From Hydractinia symbiolongicarpus (taxonomy: Eukaryota > Cnidaria > Hydrozoa > Anthoathecata > Hydractiniidae), in contig NC_079876.1 of the NCBI RefSeq assembly GCF_029227915.1, forward strand, positions 13,084,001-13,148,000: a stretch of 64,000 nucleotides of DNA. Reading direction: 5' to 3'. Below are positions 22,835 to 32,516 of this stretch, piece by piece. How positions within the stretch are numbered: position 1 is the first letter of the stretch; every line of letters begins with the position of its first letter. A model generated the notes under the pieces. The model made no database searches. It was not told the DNA's origin and was given only the letters and a program-made list of their open reading frames with translations. Position numbers and translations under genes: made by a program.

Positions 22835-24160
22835 ATGAACATATATTCGTATAACCCTAAAGCAAAGTATAAAAGTAACGGAGAGGAGTGGCCCCTTGGT
22901 GTAACCAACTTGGAGCACCAAGATCTCTTCGTGTCTACGGAGTCGCATATCTCTGTGGCATTCCCTGAATTTAGCAAATATGCTATCAAGGTCCCAACAA
23001 CCTACCTTGATGACCCCGTTTAACTGGGATGGGCATGACAGGCCTTGGACTACTGGAATATCCAGGTGAATTTCGCCACACACTGCGCCACGACGGCATT
23101 AGGCATCTGTGCCAAGCACATGACGGGTTCTGTACCCCTTATCAACTCCATCTTAAAATTTCAAGTCTACTACCACATGCATCGTATTCTTGCAAGAATG
23201 AAGGTACCCATGCTTTACGATGACGGGTTCTTGCAGTACAAAACTCCTATTCCACCTCGGGATATGCACAAATTTGCCGTGAGTATGGAGCAGATCCTGA
23301 TGCTTTGTACAAATTCAAGGCAGTCATGTCGTCATTGACAAACGGGAGATGGTGACCCAAAGTTGATGGGGACTGGGCCAAATTCATCATCCCAACAAGT
23401 CAAGGCCTTGCATCTAAAGGTTGACCAAACTGAGTGAAAGTAAAAGGGCTTACGTGGTCTTGTTGTTGGGGCCAAAGCCTCCCTAGTTGGGTCCGATGCT
23501 GACAACTACACAGCAAGGCAGATTCTACTGCAGAAATTTGAAGCCATGATACAGCGCTTCGAAAATGTAGGGCATGATATCACCGAATTCTAGAAGGTGC
23601 TGCAATATGCCCGAACTCCGGTGAATTTTACCGTCATGCATGGCGTGTACATGTTGCCTTCCGACATCGGATGTAACGAAACTGTTAGAGGACAAGAGGG
23701 TTGAAATTAAGAGGGCCACTACCAAATATCACCATACGTTAAGCCCCAGGATGCGCAGGAGCTAGTCTCTGGGGAGCCTAGTAGCACCTAGGTGAAGCAC
23801 TTGTATACCATCGTAAAGAGTCTAAACAATACCAAGACTACCATGATCGGTCTTAAGCCCAGCAAAGCTATCAAACTCGATGAGGTACCGCTCGCAAAAA
23901 GCGAAGAATATCCCGAAGAGAAACCCTTGCCAGAGGATGGATTGTACTTAACCAGGGGAAGAGCACGGTGATGCGAGACGACGTGCAACTGATGTTTTCT
24001 GGAGTTGGAAAATGTATAGGTTGGACCGTATAGTAGCAGGTAGTCGTGTTTTAAACTACCTGAAAGACGGTCCTGATCGCAGCTTCGTCTCGGAAGAACT
24101 CATGCTTATTCCCGAATATGTTCAGGTACCTTCAGAATATGTTAAAGAGTGGTAGACCCT
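22835..24160 (+). pseudogene. Candidate capsid/structural protein of the Polinton-like element, broken
   Basis: A long plus-strand gene in at least five frame pieces: 22835-23023 (WPLGVTNLEHQDLFVSTESH, PTTYLDD), 23045-23338 (YWNIQVNFATHCATTALG, FQVYYHMHRILARM), about 23380-23500 (WAKFIIPTSQGLA), about 23480-23700 (ADNYTARQILLQKFEAMIQR, FTVMHGVYMLP) and about 23790-23960 (KHLYTIVKSLNNTKT). Total length of about 440 codons and its position suit a major or minor capsid-type protein. I assign this from resemblance to cnidarian Polinton ORFs, not from a fold prediction. Several stops and shifts make it non-functional. Confidence 0.5.
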
Positions 24161-24259
24161 AAACCCTACAATTTTTAATACTACTCTTGCGGGTACTATT
24201 AAAAATTAGTGTCTGCCTAGTCCTATAATGCCGGCACAGGTCATCCCGTGTAATGTCAA

Positions 24260-25021
24260 TTAGTCCAAAATGGTTCTTGAAACGTTCCAAATGTTTGTCG
24301 TTGGGGTTGTCGATGACAACAATCTCTTCGTATTTTGGGTAGTTGTCCCCGAGCCATCTCCTTCTGATAGGGATAATACGTCTTCGGACACGCGCACAGT
24401 AGTATGAAGATGATGGTATTCATCGTCATCCCGTGCACTATGTTTTCTGTATATTATGATGACGTCATCTTTACCTGAATCCTGATCATTTGGTGCGTAC
24501 AGTTCTTTGAGTTTTGCATTTTCCTGGGTTTGTACTTCGAGTTCGTAACCAGTCTCCACGAGTTGTTCAACCCTGGAGTAAAAGTTATTGTCAAGAATGG
24601 CAATGTTAACATCCCTGTCCTCTAGGGCTTGACGCTGCTCCTTAAGCTCATCCTGTAGTTTTTGCACAGCTGCCCTGGCCAGCCATTTGTTTAGGCCCAC
24701 TGCTTTAGGCTTTTTTGACCTACGCACAATTTCCAATGCTTGATCCAATGTGACGAAAGCGTCATGCCTATTTTGGGTCTCATTTAGTCGTGGGTTCTCA
24801 ACCCCTCCTCCTATAAGATCGGCGCGTGGTGTGGTCTCAATATCTGAGAACAAATGATGAATATCAACGAGCCCCCAAAAACGTCCAATATCGGCACGTT
24901 TGAACATAGGTTGATCCTGCTTGTTGGATAAGGTCTCGATTGCTCCTACGTTGAACATAACTTGCGACGACGTCTTTCTAATATATCGATGTAAGCCAGA
25001 GGTTTTCAACGTGCTCATTTT
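24260..25021 (-). CDS. BRO-like protein, intact copy
   Basis: An uninterrupted frame from the ATG at about 25019 to 24260. The N-terminus contains DAFVTLDQALEIVRRSKKPKAVGLNKWLARAAVQKL, read here as two blocks (DAFVTLDQALEIV and GLNKWLARAAVQKL), the pattern of BRO-N-type DNA-binding domains of large DNA viruses. A coiled region follows (LQDELKEQRQALEDRDVNI) and then an acidic, Thr/Ser-rich tail. BRO proteins bind DNA and are thought to regulate viral or host transcription. It stands beside a second, broken BRO-like copy and is among the few Polinton genes without an obvious break. Its C-terminus (after KDDVIIIYRKHSARDDD) may be shifted: the low-complexity tail is unlike the family. Confidence 0.55.
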   Translation of the reverse strand, partial: KMSTLKTSGLHRYIRKTSSQVMFNVGAIETLSNKQDQPMFKRADIGRFWGLVDIHHLFSDIETTPRADLIGGGVENPRLNETQNRHDAFVTLDQALEIVRRSKKPKAVGLNKWLARAAVQKLQDELKEQRQALEDRDVNIAILDNNFYSRVEQLVETGYELEVQTQENAKLKELYAPNDQDSGKDDVIIIYRKHSARDDDEYHHLHTTVRVSEDVLSLSEGDGSGTTTQNTKRLLSSTTPTTNIWNVSRTILD

Positions 25022-25055
25022 ATAACTCACGAGGAGTTATAAATTTAGTGCCCGC

Positions 25056-25700
25056 TTACAACATATCAATATCAAACATACCTTCGAATAGCTCCCGCGT
25101 ATCATCGTCGGGTAGCGTGAAGTGATTTAGGTAACAATTCTCAATACCAAGACAATCTTCTCTGAATCGGCACCAAGCATGTACGGCATTCAGGTCGTCA
25201 TATTCCGGTTTCCTCACCGTCATGTCAGGATACATTGCCCTTAACGTGTTTATTCTTGTGCTGAGCTGCCTGCGTTGGTACCGTATCATATAGTGCTCAT
25301 GTATGCCCTTTTTTCCATGCTCGTGGGGATCGTTTTTATCAACCATACATAGCAGGTTTGTAGAGATTACAGGAAGAGCTTGCTGCAGCAATCGAAGAAA
25401 GGGATAACATTTCGATGGCGCCATTTAACGTAACGAAAACGTCATGCGGATTTTTCCCCTTAAAACGTATGGGGGTGGCACCCCCAAACTTCTGTCCTAC
25501 AATTACTTGCCTTGTTGTAGTTTCTTCAGCCAAATTTTGAAAATTGCACACTATATCAGTAATCTCCAGAAACCTACCAAGATCAGCGCGTCTAAAAAAA
25601 GGTCGATTTTGTTCATCAAAAAAGTCTCAATGACTCCTGCGGGCACTGCGTTGAATAGCGAAACTTACGACGACATCTTTTTTTATATCGATGCCCGGCC
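25056..25700 (-). pseudogene. Second BRO-like gene, broken
   Basis: The upstream half (to about 25340) contains NPHDVFVTLNGAIEML, matching the DAFVTLDQALEIV block of the neighbouring BRO-like gene. The downstream half (25424-25056) has RYQRRQLSTRINTLRAMYPD and LNAVHAWCRFREDCLG, like the C-terminal domain found on viral BRO/KilA-N proteins. The halves are in different frames, and there is a large gap where the middle should be. Probably a tandem duplicate of the next gene that then lost its middle. Confidence 0.55.
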
Positions 25701-25717
25701 GGGGGATTTCACTGAGG

Positions 25718-26307
25718 TCACTTAAGGATCTTCCACGTCCTAGGATGTTCCAACCTCACGTATTGGCATGCATGCTTGAATCTTTTTAGATCAGCCTTGA
25801 TATTGTCCCAATCCGAGATGAGATTCGTTTCCTCGTCCAGCAGCTTCATGTCACTCTTCTCATGAGGGTCCCAGGCAAACAACTGCTTCTTCTGCCTCCT
25901 CAGATTCTTGGGCAATGCAATGTACGATTGGGTTAAGAGCTATAGATTGTGTTTACGATGCCTACCACTGATAGCAAGCTCAAGTAGTGATTGTCGACGC
26001 TTATCAAGGCCTTCCTCAGCTATGATGTCGTCGACTATGAAGAGACTCTCTTCACCCGCCAACAATGAGGACAATTTCGCTATCCAAACAGTTGGTCCTT
26101 GGGATCCCTAAAGAACACATAGTTATCCCTCCATAATGAATCCCTTTCGAGGTAGGTGGTATTCCACCGTATAGTTGAACACAAAATGACAATATTGTGA
26201 TAGTGTTCCCTATACTCATGCTCAAGCAGGTCTAAAACACGTTGCGTTTTTCCACAAGAAGTTGGACCTGTAAAGATTGCCGTATGCGCCTCTTTAATAG
26301 TGTTCAT
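25718..26307 (-). pseudogene. A32-like (FtsK-HerA) packaging ATPase, broken
   Basis: The N-terminal frame (26307-26080) has Walker A at FTGPTSCGKT. A second frame, beginning near 26090, has a Walker B-like FIVDDI stretch at about 26033-26016. The C-terminal frame (25915-25718) begins PKNLRRQKKQLFAW. Two breaks are visible: a single-base shift near 26088, and a TAG stop near 25944 just before an LTQSY stretch. This family pumps DNA into capsids of Polintons, poxviruses and relatives. Length of about 195 codons fits the family. Inactive as it stands. Confidence 0.75.
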
Positions 26308-26538
26308 TTACTAATAGTTGTTCCACTTTCGATCGTGAATTTTTGGGTATATTGCTGCACATAGCGAACATATTAACACACCACCGTGATTGTTTAACAA
26401 AGACTCCCGACAAACTTGGCAGATATTGGTATTTCGAGCCTGGTATTCGAGGGATAGTGGAGTATACTTTAATTTGCCTTGCAGGCATCTTAATGCGTTG
26501 CGGTACCTTTTGGCTAGGAATACCTTCTCCGAGCTCAC
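26294..26538 (-). CDS. Small zinc-finger protein of the Polinton-like element
   Basis: Open frame of about 75 codons, slightly overlapping the start of the ATPase. It holds two CxxC pairs (NICQVCRESL and LICSLCAAI), spaced to bind one zinc. The basic N-terminus (EKVFLAKRYRNALRCLQGK) suggests nucleic-acid binding. No family name recognised. The start codon is uncertain because the frame extends upstream without a clear ATG context. Confidence 0.45.
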
Positions 26539-26611
26539 TCCGATGAGCTCAATATGTCTTCAATGTCTTTCCTTTTGACACCCCGCCTCTCCGTAGCCTT
26601 ATTGAGGCAGT

Positions 26612-27037
26612 CTATGCAGGTCTTGGTTCTACTATTACCCCTGATTTGGAACTTGTCCGGGGGAAGTAGTTTTTTGCATCCTCTACAACGTGTGATATCC
26701 ATTTAATATAGCATATTGAGCCCGCTGCAATGCCTTGGTGACCTCGGCAAGCGTCGGAGATATAAATTTTTCTAAATGGAGTTTTATGAGTTTCGTGTAA
26801 TTCGAAGTTCTCCCATGTGTAACCTTCTGAAAATTGGGCCTTTATATGGTCCTGCAGGATGATTATTAAGTCATGTAAGGACTCCATATAGATACGACGT
26901 CTAAGGTGACCCTTTGACAGCCTCTTAAGATCAAGGCAGGAAATGCATGTACTCTTTAGTTGACCTTTGCCCTTTGCCTTGAACTGGTTCAGGGGGAGAG
27001 ATTTTGAACACTTGGAACAATTTTTAGTCTCTTCCAT
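26612..27037 (-). CDS. Zinc-finger protein of the Polinton-like element
   Basis: ATG at 27037 gives a 141-codon frame. The N-terminus shows NCSKCSKSLPLNQF followed by STCISCLDLKRL, two CxxC pairs about 25 residues apart in the pattern of a zinc ribbon. The rest (WENFELHETHKTPF, FRKIYISDAC) has no recognised domain. The C-terminal 25 residues are less certain. A role in transcription or DNA binding is inferred from the finger only. Confidence 0.5.
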   Translation of the reverse strand: MEETKNCSKCSKSLPLNQFKAKGKGQLKSTCISCLDLKRLSKGHLRRRIYMESLHDLIIILQDHIKAQFSEGYTWENFELHETHKTPFRKIYISDACRGHQGIAAGSICYIKWISHVVEDAKNYFPRTSSKSGVIVEPRPA

Positions 27038-27083
27038 GTTTCTATCTCCTATAGAGGAGATAGAAACTTTACCATGCGGTCTA

Positions 27084-27690
27084 TTACGATTTTTTGTACC
27101 AACTTTGTTTTATCGCGTATTCGTCAAACAGGATCGCCGCCGTCATATAACCAGGTAGCTTCAAACCGTCCTCTAAGTCCATCTTTACCCCGGTTCTAGA
27201 AACTTCTAGGGCCTTTTTCCACCCATAGCGATCAGGGTTGTATAGGATACCAGCCTGACGGACTCCCACAAGGCGTCAATAACCATGGTTTCCTTAGGAC
27301 CAATATTTTCACCATGTTTGCTTGTTGCCATTTATTAAGTGTTTTTGAGAAAATTCTTTGCATTTTAAAAATATCGATCTGAGGCTGAGTTTTGCCTTGT
27401 TTCCCCTGTTGGGTCTCTGGTGGGATGTTTTGGGATTTATTTTTACTCCTGCTAAACATATACCAAACCCCGACACCTATCGCGAGTACGGCTATCGTTC
27501 CTACCCCACAAATGCGAACCAACTGTATGGAACTGGTCCCAGAAGAGGTTTTGCCTTCAGGCTCTACAGTAGCCTCTTGTTACTTCATTTCTTCCTTCCT
27601 CTTCTTCATCAATGCCGCCAACTTGTGTCCCTGCGCAACCCTTCCCAGATGCTTTGGTGGTTTTGTAATGACTTTCTCCTCTTTTTCTGA
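27084..27690 (-). pseudogene. Single-pass membrane protein of the element, broken
   Basis: In one frame (about 27690-27280): a basic segment (ITKPPKHLGRVAQGHKLAAL), a stop near 27590, then a membrane helix (CGVGTIAVLAIGVGVWYMF) and a basic tail with RIFSKTLNKWQQAN. The frame then shifts near 27270 into 27269-27084 (GWKKALEVSRTGVKMDLEDG, TAAILFDEYAIKQSWYKKS). One stop and at least one shift break it. The layout (basic N-terminus, one TM helix, longer C-terminal part) recurs in Polinton minor proteins of unknown role. Confidence 0.45.
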
Positions 27691-27700
27691 TCTTCTTCAC

Positions 27701-28081
27701 TCATTTTATTATTATAATATGGTCTCTGCCTCTTCTGCCTCCTCCACCTCCTTCCCCTCGTTCTCTTTCTTCTTGCTCATATGCCGAGCCGTGTGAGACA
27801 AGACCAGGGGCGGTGCAAGACATCTGGCGATGGTTCAGTACACCAAGATCTCGAGATCTGTCATAGAGTCTCGGATTATAGGGTCTTCTTCTTCTTCTTC
27901 TTAGTTCCTCGACATTGTCGATATCCACAAAGTTGCCAATCATGTTGGCATACAGATTGACTACGTGAGTAGACAGTGCTTTTGCCGTCTTTTCTCCCTT
28001 TTCCCGGAGCTCGCGTTGTACGTACTCGGTACGGATCTTTTCTACCGCCTCCTCTGGGGCCTTGTCGACCTTTCGGTGCAT
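27701..28081 (-). CDS. Basic protein of the Polinton-like element, function unknown
   Basis: A 126-codon frame overlapping the 3' end of the next upstream frame. It is charged, with AEEAVEKIRTEYVQRELREK-like helical sequence at the start, an RRRRRRPYNPRLY stretch in the middle and a Gly/Arg/Glu-rich tail. The first 55 residues look real. The tail after the ELRRRRRR tract is low-complexity and may follow a frameshift. Confidence 0.3.
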   Translation of the reverse strand: MHRKVDKAPEEAVEKIRTEYVQRELREKGEKTAKALSTHVVNLYANMIGNFVDIDNVEELRRRRRRPYNPRLYDRSRDLGVLNHRQMSCTAPGLVSHGSAYEQEERERGEGGGGGRRGRDHIIIIK

Positions 28082-28296
28082 TTTTTGGGAAGGAGATGTC
28101 CTTTACCTTTGCGTAGGGCCTCTTTTAAAATTTGGCGTTTATCGATATGCTTCTCTATCTGTTCATATCCTGTAGAGGCATTATCAAAGGCTTGTGTAAT
28201 ATCAGACGACATCTTTATTATACGTCGATATCGAAGACGTACATAGGCAATCATGGCATACGGTAGAACTATAGCAATATACAAACACACTTCCAT
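28042..28296 (-). CDS. Small protein with N-terminal membrane helix
   Basis: ATG at 28296 and 84 codons. The first 20 residues (MEVCLYIAIVLPYAMIAYVR) form a membrane anchor or signal; the rest is helical and basic (ITQAFDNASTGYEQIEKHID). It starts next to the end of the polymerase gene and overlaps the following frame by 40 bp, suggesting that the two were one protein before a frameshift. Function unknown. Confidence 0.4.
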   Translation of the reverse strand: MEVCLYIAIVLPYAMIAYVRLRYRRIIKMSSDITQAFDNASTGYEQIEKHIDKRQILKEALRKGKGHLLPKKCTERSTRPQRRR

Positions 28297-31200
28297 TTAT
28301 TCCCCTGTAGACGTTAGGCGGTAATGGCCTCTGGTAAGCGTTGTAATCTGGTCCGGTTGTACGATACGTTTGTCATCTGCCCTGTTGAGTGCCAACTTTG
28401 ATACCTCTTGCGTGTATACCTGATGGCCCTTGTTTTGGATTAAGACCTGACTCTTGTGGATGTCAACGCCCTCTTCCAGACACCACTGAAAGTCATCGAA
28501 AGTTATAGATTTTTTCGTGACACACCTTTTCACACCCTTCGTTTTTTGATCACCGCCTTCTTTTGTAAGGCTCTCATAGGCATAGAGTTTGGCCCTGAGG
28601 GTAATAAACTTGGTCATGATTTTAACACCCAGCTCTTCTTTCATAAGGCCTACCACCTTTTTGTTTTTGCCAATGGAAAGAGGCCTATTATCATCCGCAT
28701 TATAGGTCCTTGTGTCAAAATGTGCTTCAACATCCTGTGCGATATCCCTATAAAAGTCCTCCGTATAAGGTACACAAAGCTGTCCGTCCATGTAGCAGAG
28801 CTGTATTTTGGAACCATATTTGGGTTGCATATAGTCGTAGTGGAACTCGTACATGTCTAGCTTCGACATGTCTAGGATGGCCTGTCCAATGTATACCGGC
28901 TTATTCATCTTCACCTCGGTCTTGCCCATCTCTACACCTACCAGGTTTTTGCTAAACCGGCTTCCACCCTCAAAACTTGGCTTCATTATGAGTTTCGTAT
29001 ACTTGTCCTCATTTGTGACCAATTCATGAGTTTGTAGAAGTCCTTCTCAAACTCGTTTTTGGCATTTGTTCTAAAATCGGTGTTGTGATCGATATAGTCC
29101 TACAACTATGCCTTCTGGTTGAACCGGATGATTTATAGCGTCATTTAATGCCCTTATATGTACCACGTATTTCCGCTTGTCTTCTAAATTTGGTACTAAT
29201 TTCTCTACCCTTTGAACCGTCGTGCGCTCGGGTAAAAATGGTAGCTCGTTATGTTTATCATGTAGCCTCTTTAGGTAGTCAATATCTACCTCCAGGATAT
29301 ACCCATGCTTATTATCTTCAACGAGCTTCCCGACCCGCCTTTCTGTAAAGGCCTCAACGTTTGATACCCATTTGAAGCCATCTGTTGGGAGGTCTTGACG
29401 CATCGCCCAGCCGTACAGGTTGTTTGCATCGATTACTGTAGGTATCATGTACTTATTGTTAGCTTTGGCGTACCGGTGTACAGCCTGGGTTATACCTCCA
29501 CGGATGCCTTTTTGAACATGAGGAGCATGTCTGGGTCTGTAAGGAGCTCTAACCAAATTCCAGTAAATTTTAGTGCTGCCTTCCAGGCCAAGTCAGGTGC
29601 ACTGAAAACTGTGCAGGATCAAGGCTGTAGTTGTCCAAGCAGACGCCTCAAAACGTTTCAAACACGTCTGCCAATAGCAGGACGTCTGTTGTCAGTTACA
29701 CATCCTGGCAGTCTCCCATGGTAACATCATCACCCTCTGGAGTAATACCATTCCATGCCTTTTTAGCGTATGATAATCTTCATCACTGATCCCATTTATG
29801 TTTAGCATGCTGTAAAAGGCCTCCTTGGGGGTAACTCCACCTCCTCAAATCGCTGCCAGTTATCCATGTGTTCACATGGATAGACACCCTTTCTGCGCAT
29901 GAGCTTAAACGTGTCATCCTCAGTGAAAAACCAGCGGAGATTTTTACACTGCTCATCGTTGAGGTTGCTTGCCAATTTGTCTAGCGATGATGCCATAGTT
30001 TGGTCATAGGTTTCTGTGGATAGGTATAATATAATCTTTTTACCTTGTCCTCCAGATGGTTTACGAACCTCGCCACGCAGTTCTCACCCCTGTATACTGT
30101 TAGGGGGTCCGGCACATCCCCATAGGCAAAGGCGCTATAGATACACCAGCTAGACGGTACATGCTTGCTTAGCTTTTTAGTCCTTTTGAGCCTGGCATCT
30201 TCTACTGGGATGAGTAGACTCTCGAAGTCGGCATAGATAGCAAAGGGTACCCTGAAATGCTGTTGGCCATTCCTATAATATAGCTATATTTCAGCCTCAT
30301 TTGGCATCGTAATTTTAACAGTCTCGTGATCGGTGCAATATCTATAGTACTTCTCCCTCGATTCAACTGTGGGAAAGGCCTGTAGGCAGTTTAGACAGAA
30401 GTGCAATTTTGCCGTATTTTTCGAGGTATCACTACCTAGGAGCCGTGATAGGGATTTGACGGCTGTGTAGTGGGTCTTTTTGTTATCTGTTATAACAACA
30501 GATTAACCTGCTTGTTGCGCCTAATGTTGTACTCGGATCGACGTCGGATGTTAATCTTCTTCCCCATTACGTACAACATGTTTACCGCAATGTCAGGGTT
30601 ATTATTTTTAAACCTGGAAATGTCCTTGATGCTTGTAAGGAACTCTATACCATCCCAATTGTAGTGGTTTATATAAAGTTTCAGCTTGGTGATTCTTTGT
30701 GGATCTCTTTCAATCTCCATATGATATAGACCACCGTTGATGCCCCACTTGAAACACTCCTCAACATCATTTTTCGGGTCAATAATGGCCTTTTAGAGGC
30801 TATCCACTTAGGTGCTTGTGTATACGATGAACCCCTTGTTAGACTTAATTTGTGGAAGTCTGCATCAAGGTATAGTATTCTACTAATTGTAAAACCACTT
30901 TGGCTTAGTGCTGGATGTTCCATACCTGTTTTGATTTGGGCAAACATCCTATCCAGCAGGTCATCTACGTTGCTACCCTGGAATACTGAGGCCATATTAC
31001 TATGGAAGACCTTCTTCACCTCAATGTACCTCCAAGAATGTACTCATCGTTGGCGCCTTCTATATTTGACGGCTTCTTCCACATAATCCATAGTGACAGC
31101 TGTACCGCATAGTGACAGCTGACCCCTTCACCTGCCCTTCAACCAAAGTTTTCACGTTTGGTCGCAATATCCCTATATACCCGTCAACCGGCCCCTCCTA

Positions 31201-31741
31201 TACCGGGAACGCGGAAACTTCGGAACGTTCTGTGGAGAGCATGCTTATGTTCTTGAGGTGTGAAATCTTGCCCCGGCTGTTCATATAGATAGTCTTCCTC
31301 GGCCTCTTTTTCCACCTCGTCATGTAGTGTAGGTTTTGTGTTGGCTGTCCCATTATAGAGATTCATCACCGTGAGGTTAAGGGTCGCATATGTACTCTTG
31401 ACACCCTCTTTTAGAGGTTTGGGGACAGCATCTACAAGCCAATTATAAAATCCTTTAATTCCATCAATTACAATGGAACGGTTTTTCGACAGCTCCTGTT
31501 TCTCAAAAATTCCCATGGCCTCTGGCGTTGGTAGTATAGTTACGGGCCTTACCGGCTTTTGTTATCCAGCACTTCTTACCGGTCTCTGGAGTACGTCCTC
31601 CGTTGGTTTAACTGGAAGCCTTTTAGGTGGCCTCCAAGCATACTACGGTACGTCCACCGTTGTTTTAACTGGAATCCTTTTATGTGGCCTCAGGGGGTAT
31701 TGCGGTACATTCTCCAATAGTGTAACCAATTCAATCTTGCG
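28297..31741 (-). pseudogene. Protein-primed family B DNA polymerase, multiply broken
   Basis: Pieces in order: a Pro/Lys repeat N-terminus (31741-31520) with stops; 31516-31184 (GFYNWLVDAVPKPLKEGV); 31019-30700 (VFQGSNVDDLLDRMFAQIKT); 30720-30490 (NWDGIEFLTSIKDI); 29996-29802 (FRLMRRKGVYP-like block and a DNWQRFEE stretch); 29556-29071 with the motif A region VIDANNLYGWAM; 29022-28297 with a motif C region read as CYMDGQLCV and, downstream, KFITLRAKLYAYES. About 1150 codons in total. This enzyme copies Polinton DNA with a protein primer. Frameshifts separate nearly all pieces, and the motif C Asp-Thr-Asp core is absent from the surviving frame. Inactive. Confidence 0.85.
31540..31741 (-). 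repeat. Degenerate Pro/Lys-rich coding repeat at polymerase N-terminus
   Basis: Three imperfect copies of a 60-75 bp unit. On the minus strand each encodes RPPKRLPVKPTEDV-like sequence. Two in-frame stops interrupt it. Such repeats would vary in copy number between elements. Confidence 0.6.
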
Positions 31742-31938
31742 TAGCTTATAATAGCCCATAATCCACGGCTTTTGGCTTCATCACGTAAATGTATTCATTC
31801 TTTATTATATAAAATTTTCACTTTGTCGGAAGATATCATAACGGTCAAAAATACTAACGCGGTTATTTCCTTTTTACTGCGCATGCGTTGATTTTCATCA
31901 CTTTTTGGGGAATTCACCTACTCATGTTTGTATGATAG

Positions 31939-32153
31939 AGACTTAACCTTGATATGCGTAGACTTTTAGGAATTGCGCTAGAAAATTTTGCACTCCTATT
32001 CTGCATACTTTGATGACGTCACTACACTTGCAATGATTATTAGGGATATGTCCTTGAATTCCATAGCCCGATATGGTATGGTGCTGGATTTGCTGTGACG
32101 TCATTGTGGTGCGCTTGCGCGACTGCGCTAGAACATACATTTCCTTATCTCTT
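31939..32153 (-). repeat. Right terminal inverted repeat of the Polinton-like element
   Basis: Inverse counterpart of 20337-20569: TTAACCTTGATATGCGTAGA, TAGGAATTGCGCTAGAAAA, GATGACGTCA, ATGGTGCTGGATTTGC and GCGCGACTGCGCTAGAAC are all matched. It ends CATACATTTCCTTATCTCT. Confidence 0.88.
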
Positions 32154-32478
32154 TCTCCACAGAGGTCAGTACAATCTAGTCCAGTTTTTTTAGGGCGAAG
32201 TTTCAACCAGTAATTTTACCTCCAACAGAAAACACTATAGAGATTTTTTAATAAATTTTTTTTATGTATGTCTTGTTTAAGTAAAATATCTTAAATAATA
32301 TATATAAAGTATATTTTGAGATGCGGAGAGAATCAAGTTCCCTTTCACGCATCTGTGCTACCACGGTTTTTTATATTAGACAAACAGCGGCAAGATTACG
32401 TTTTACCGTCAGAGTTGCATATTTCTTCGTCATCATGGGCACAAATAGTCCAAATTTTAAAATGAATTTTACTTTTAA

Positions 32479-32516
<38 letters not shown>

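Larger units (their letters stand above)
20337..32153. mobile_element. Polinton/Maverick-like element, degraded, 11.8 kb
   Basis: The two ends are inverted copies of about 230 bp. Left: AGAGATAGGAAATGTATG then TTCTAGCGCAGTCGCG. Right, reverse-complemented: AGAGATAAGGAAATGTATG and the same GCGCAGTCGCG. A TCTCC stretch next to each end may be the target duplication (Polintons normally make 6 bp). Between them are remnants of protein-primed DNA polymerase B, an A32-like packaging ATPase, a candidate structural protein, two BRO-like genes, zinc-finger proteins and membrane proteins, most on the minus strand. I see no retroviral-type integrase and no adenain-type protease. Nearly every gene carries frameshifts or stops, so the copy is inactive. 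Confidence 0.85.

Noticed and set aside
27392-27796. 134-codon plus-strand frame
   Set aside because: Shadow of the minus-strand membrane and basic proteins of the Polinton-like element.
28456-28955. 134- and 81-codon plus-strand frames
   Set aside because: Antisense shadows of the polymerase pseudogene, which has family motifs on the minus strand.
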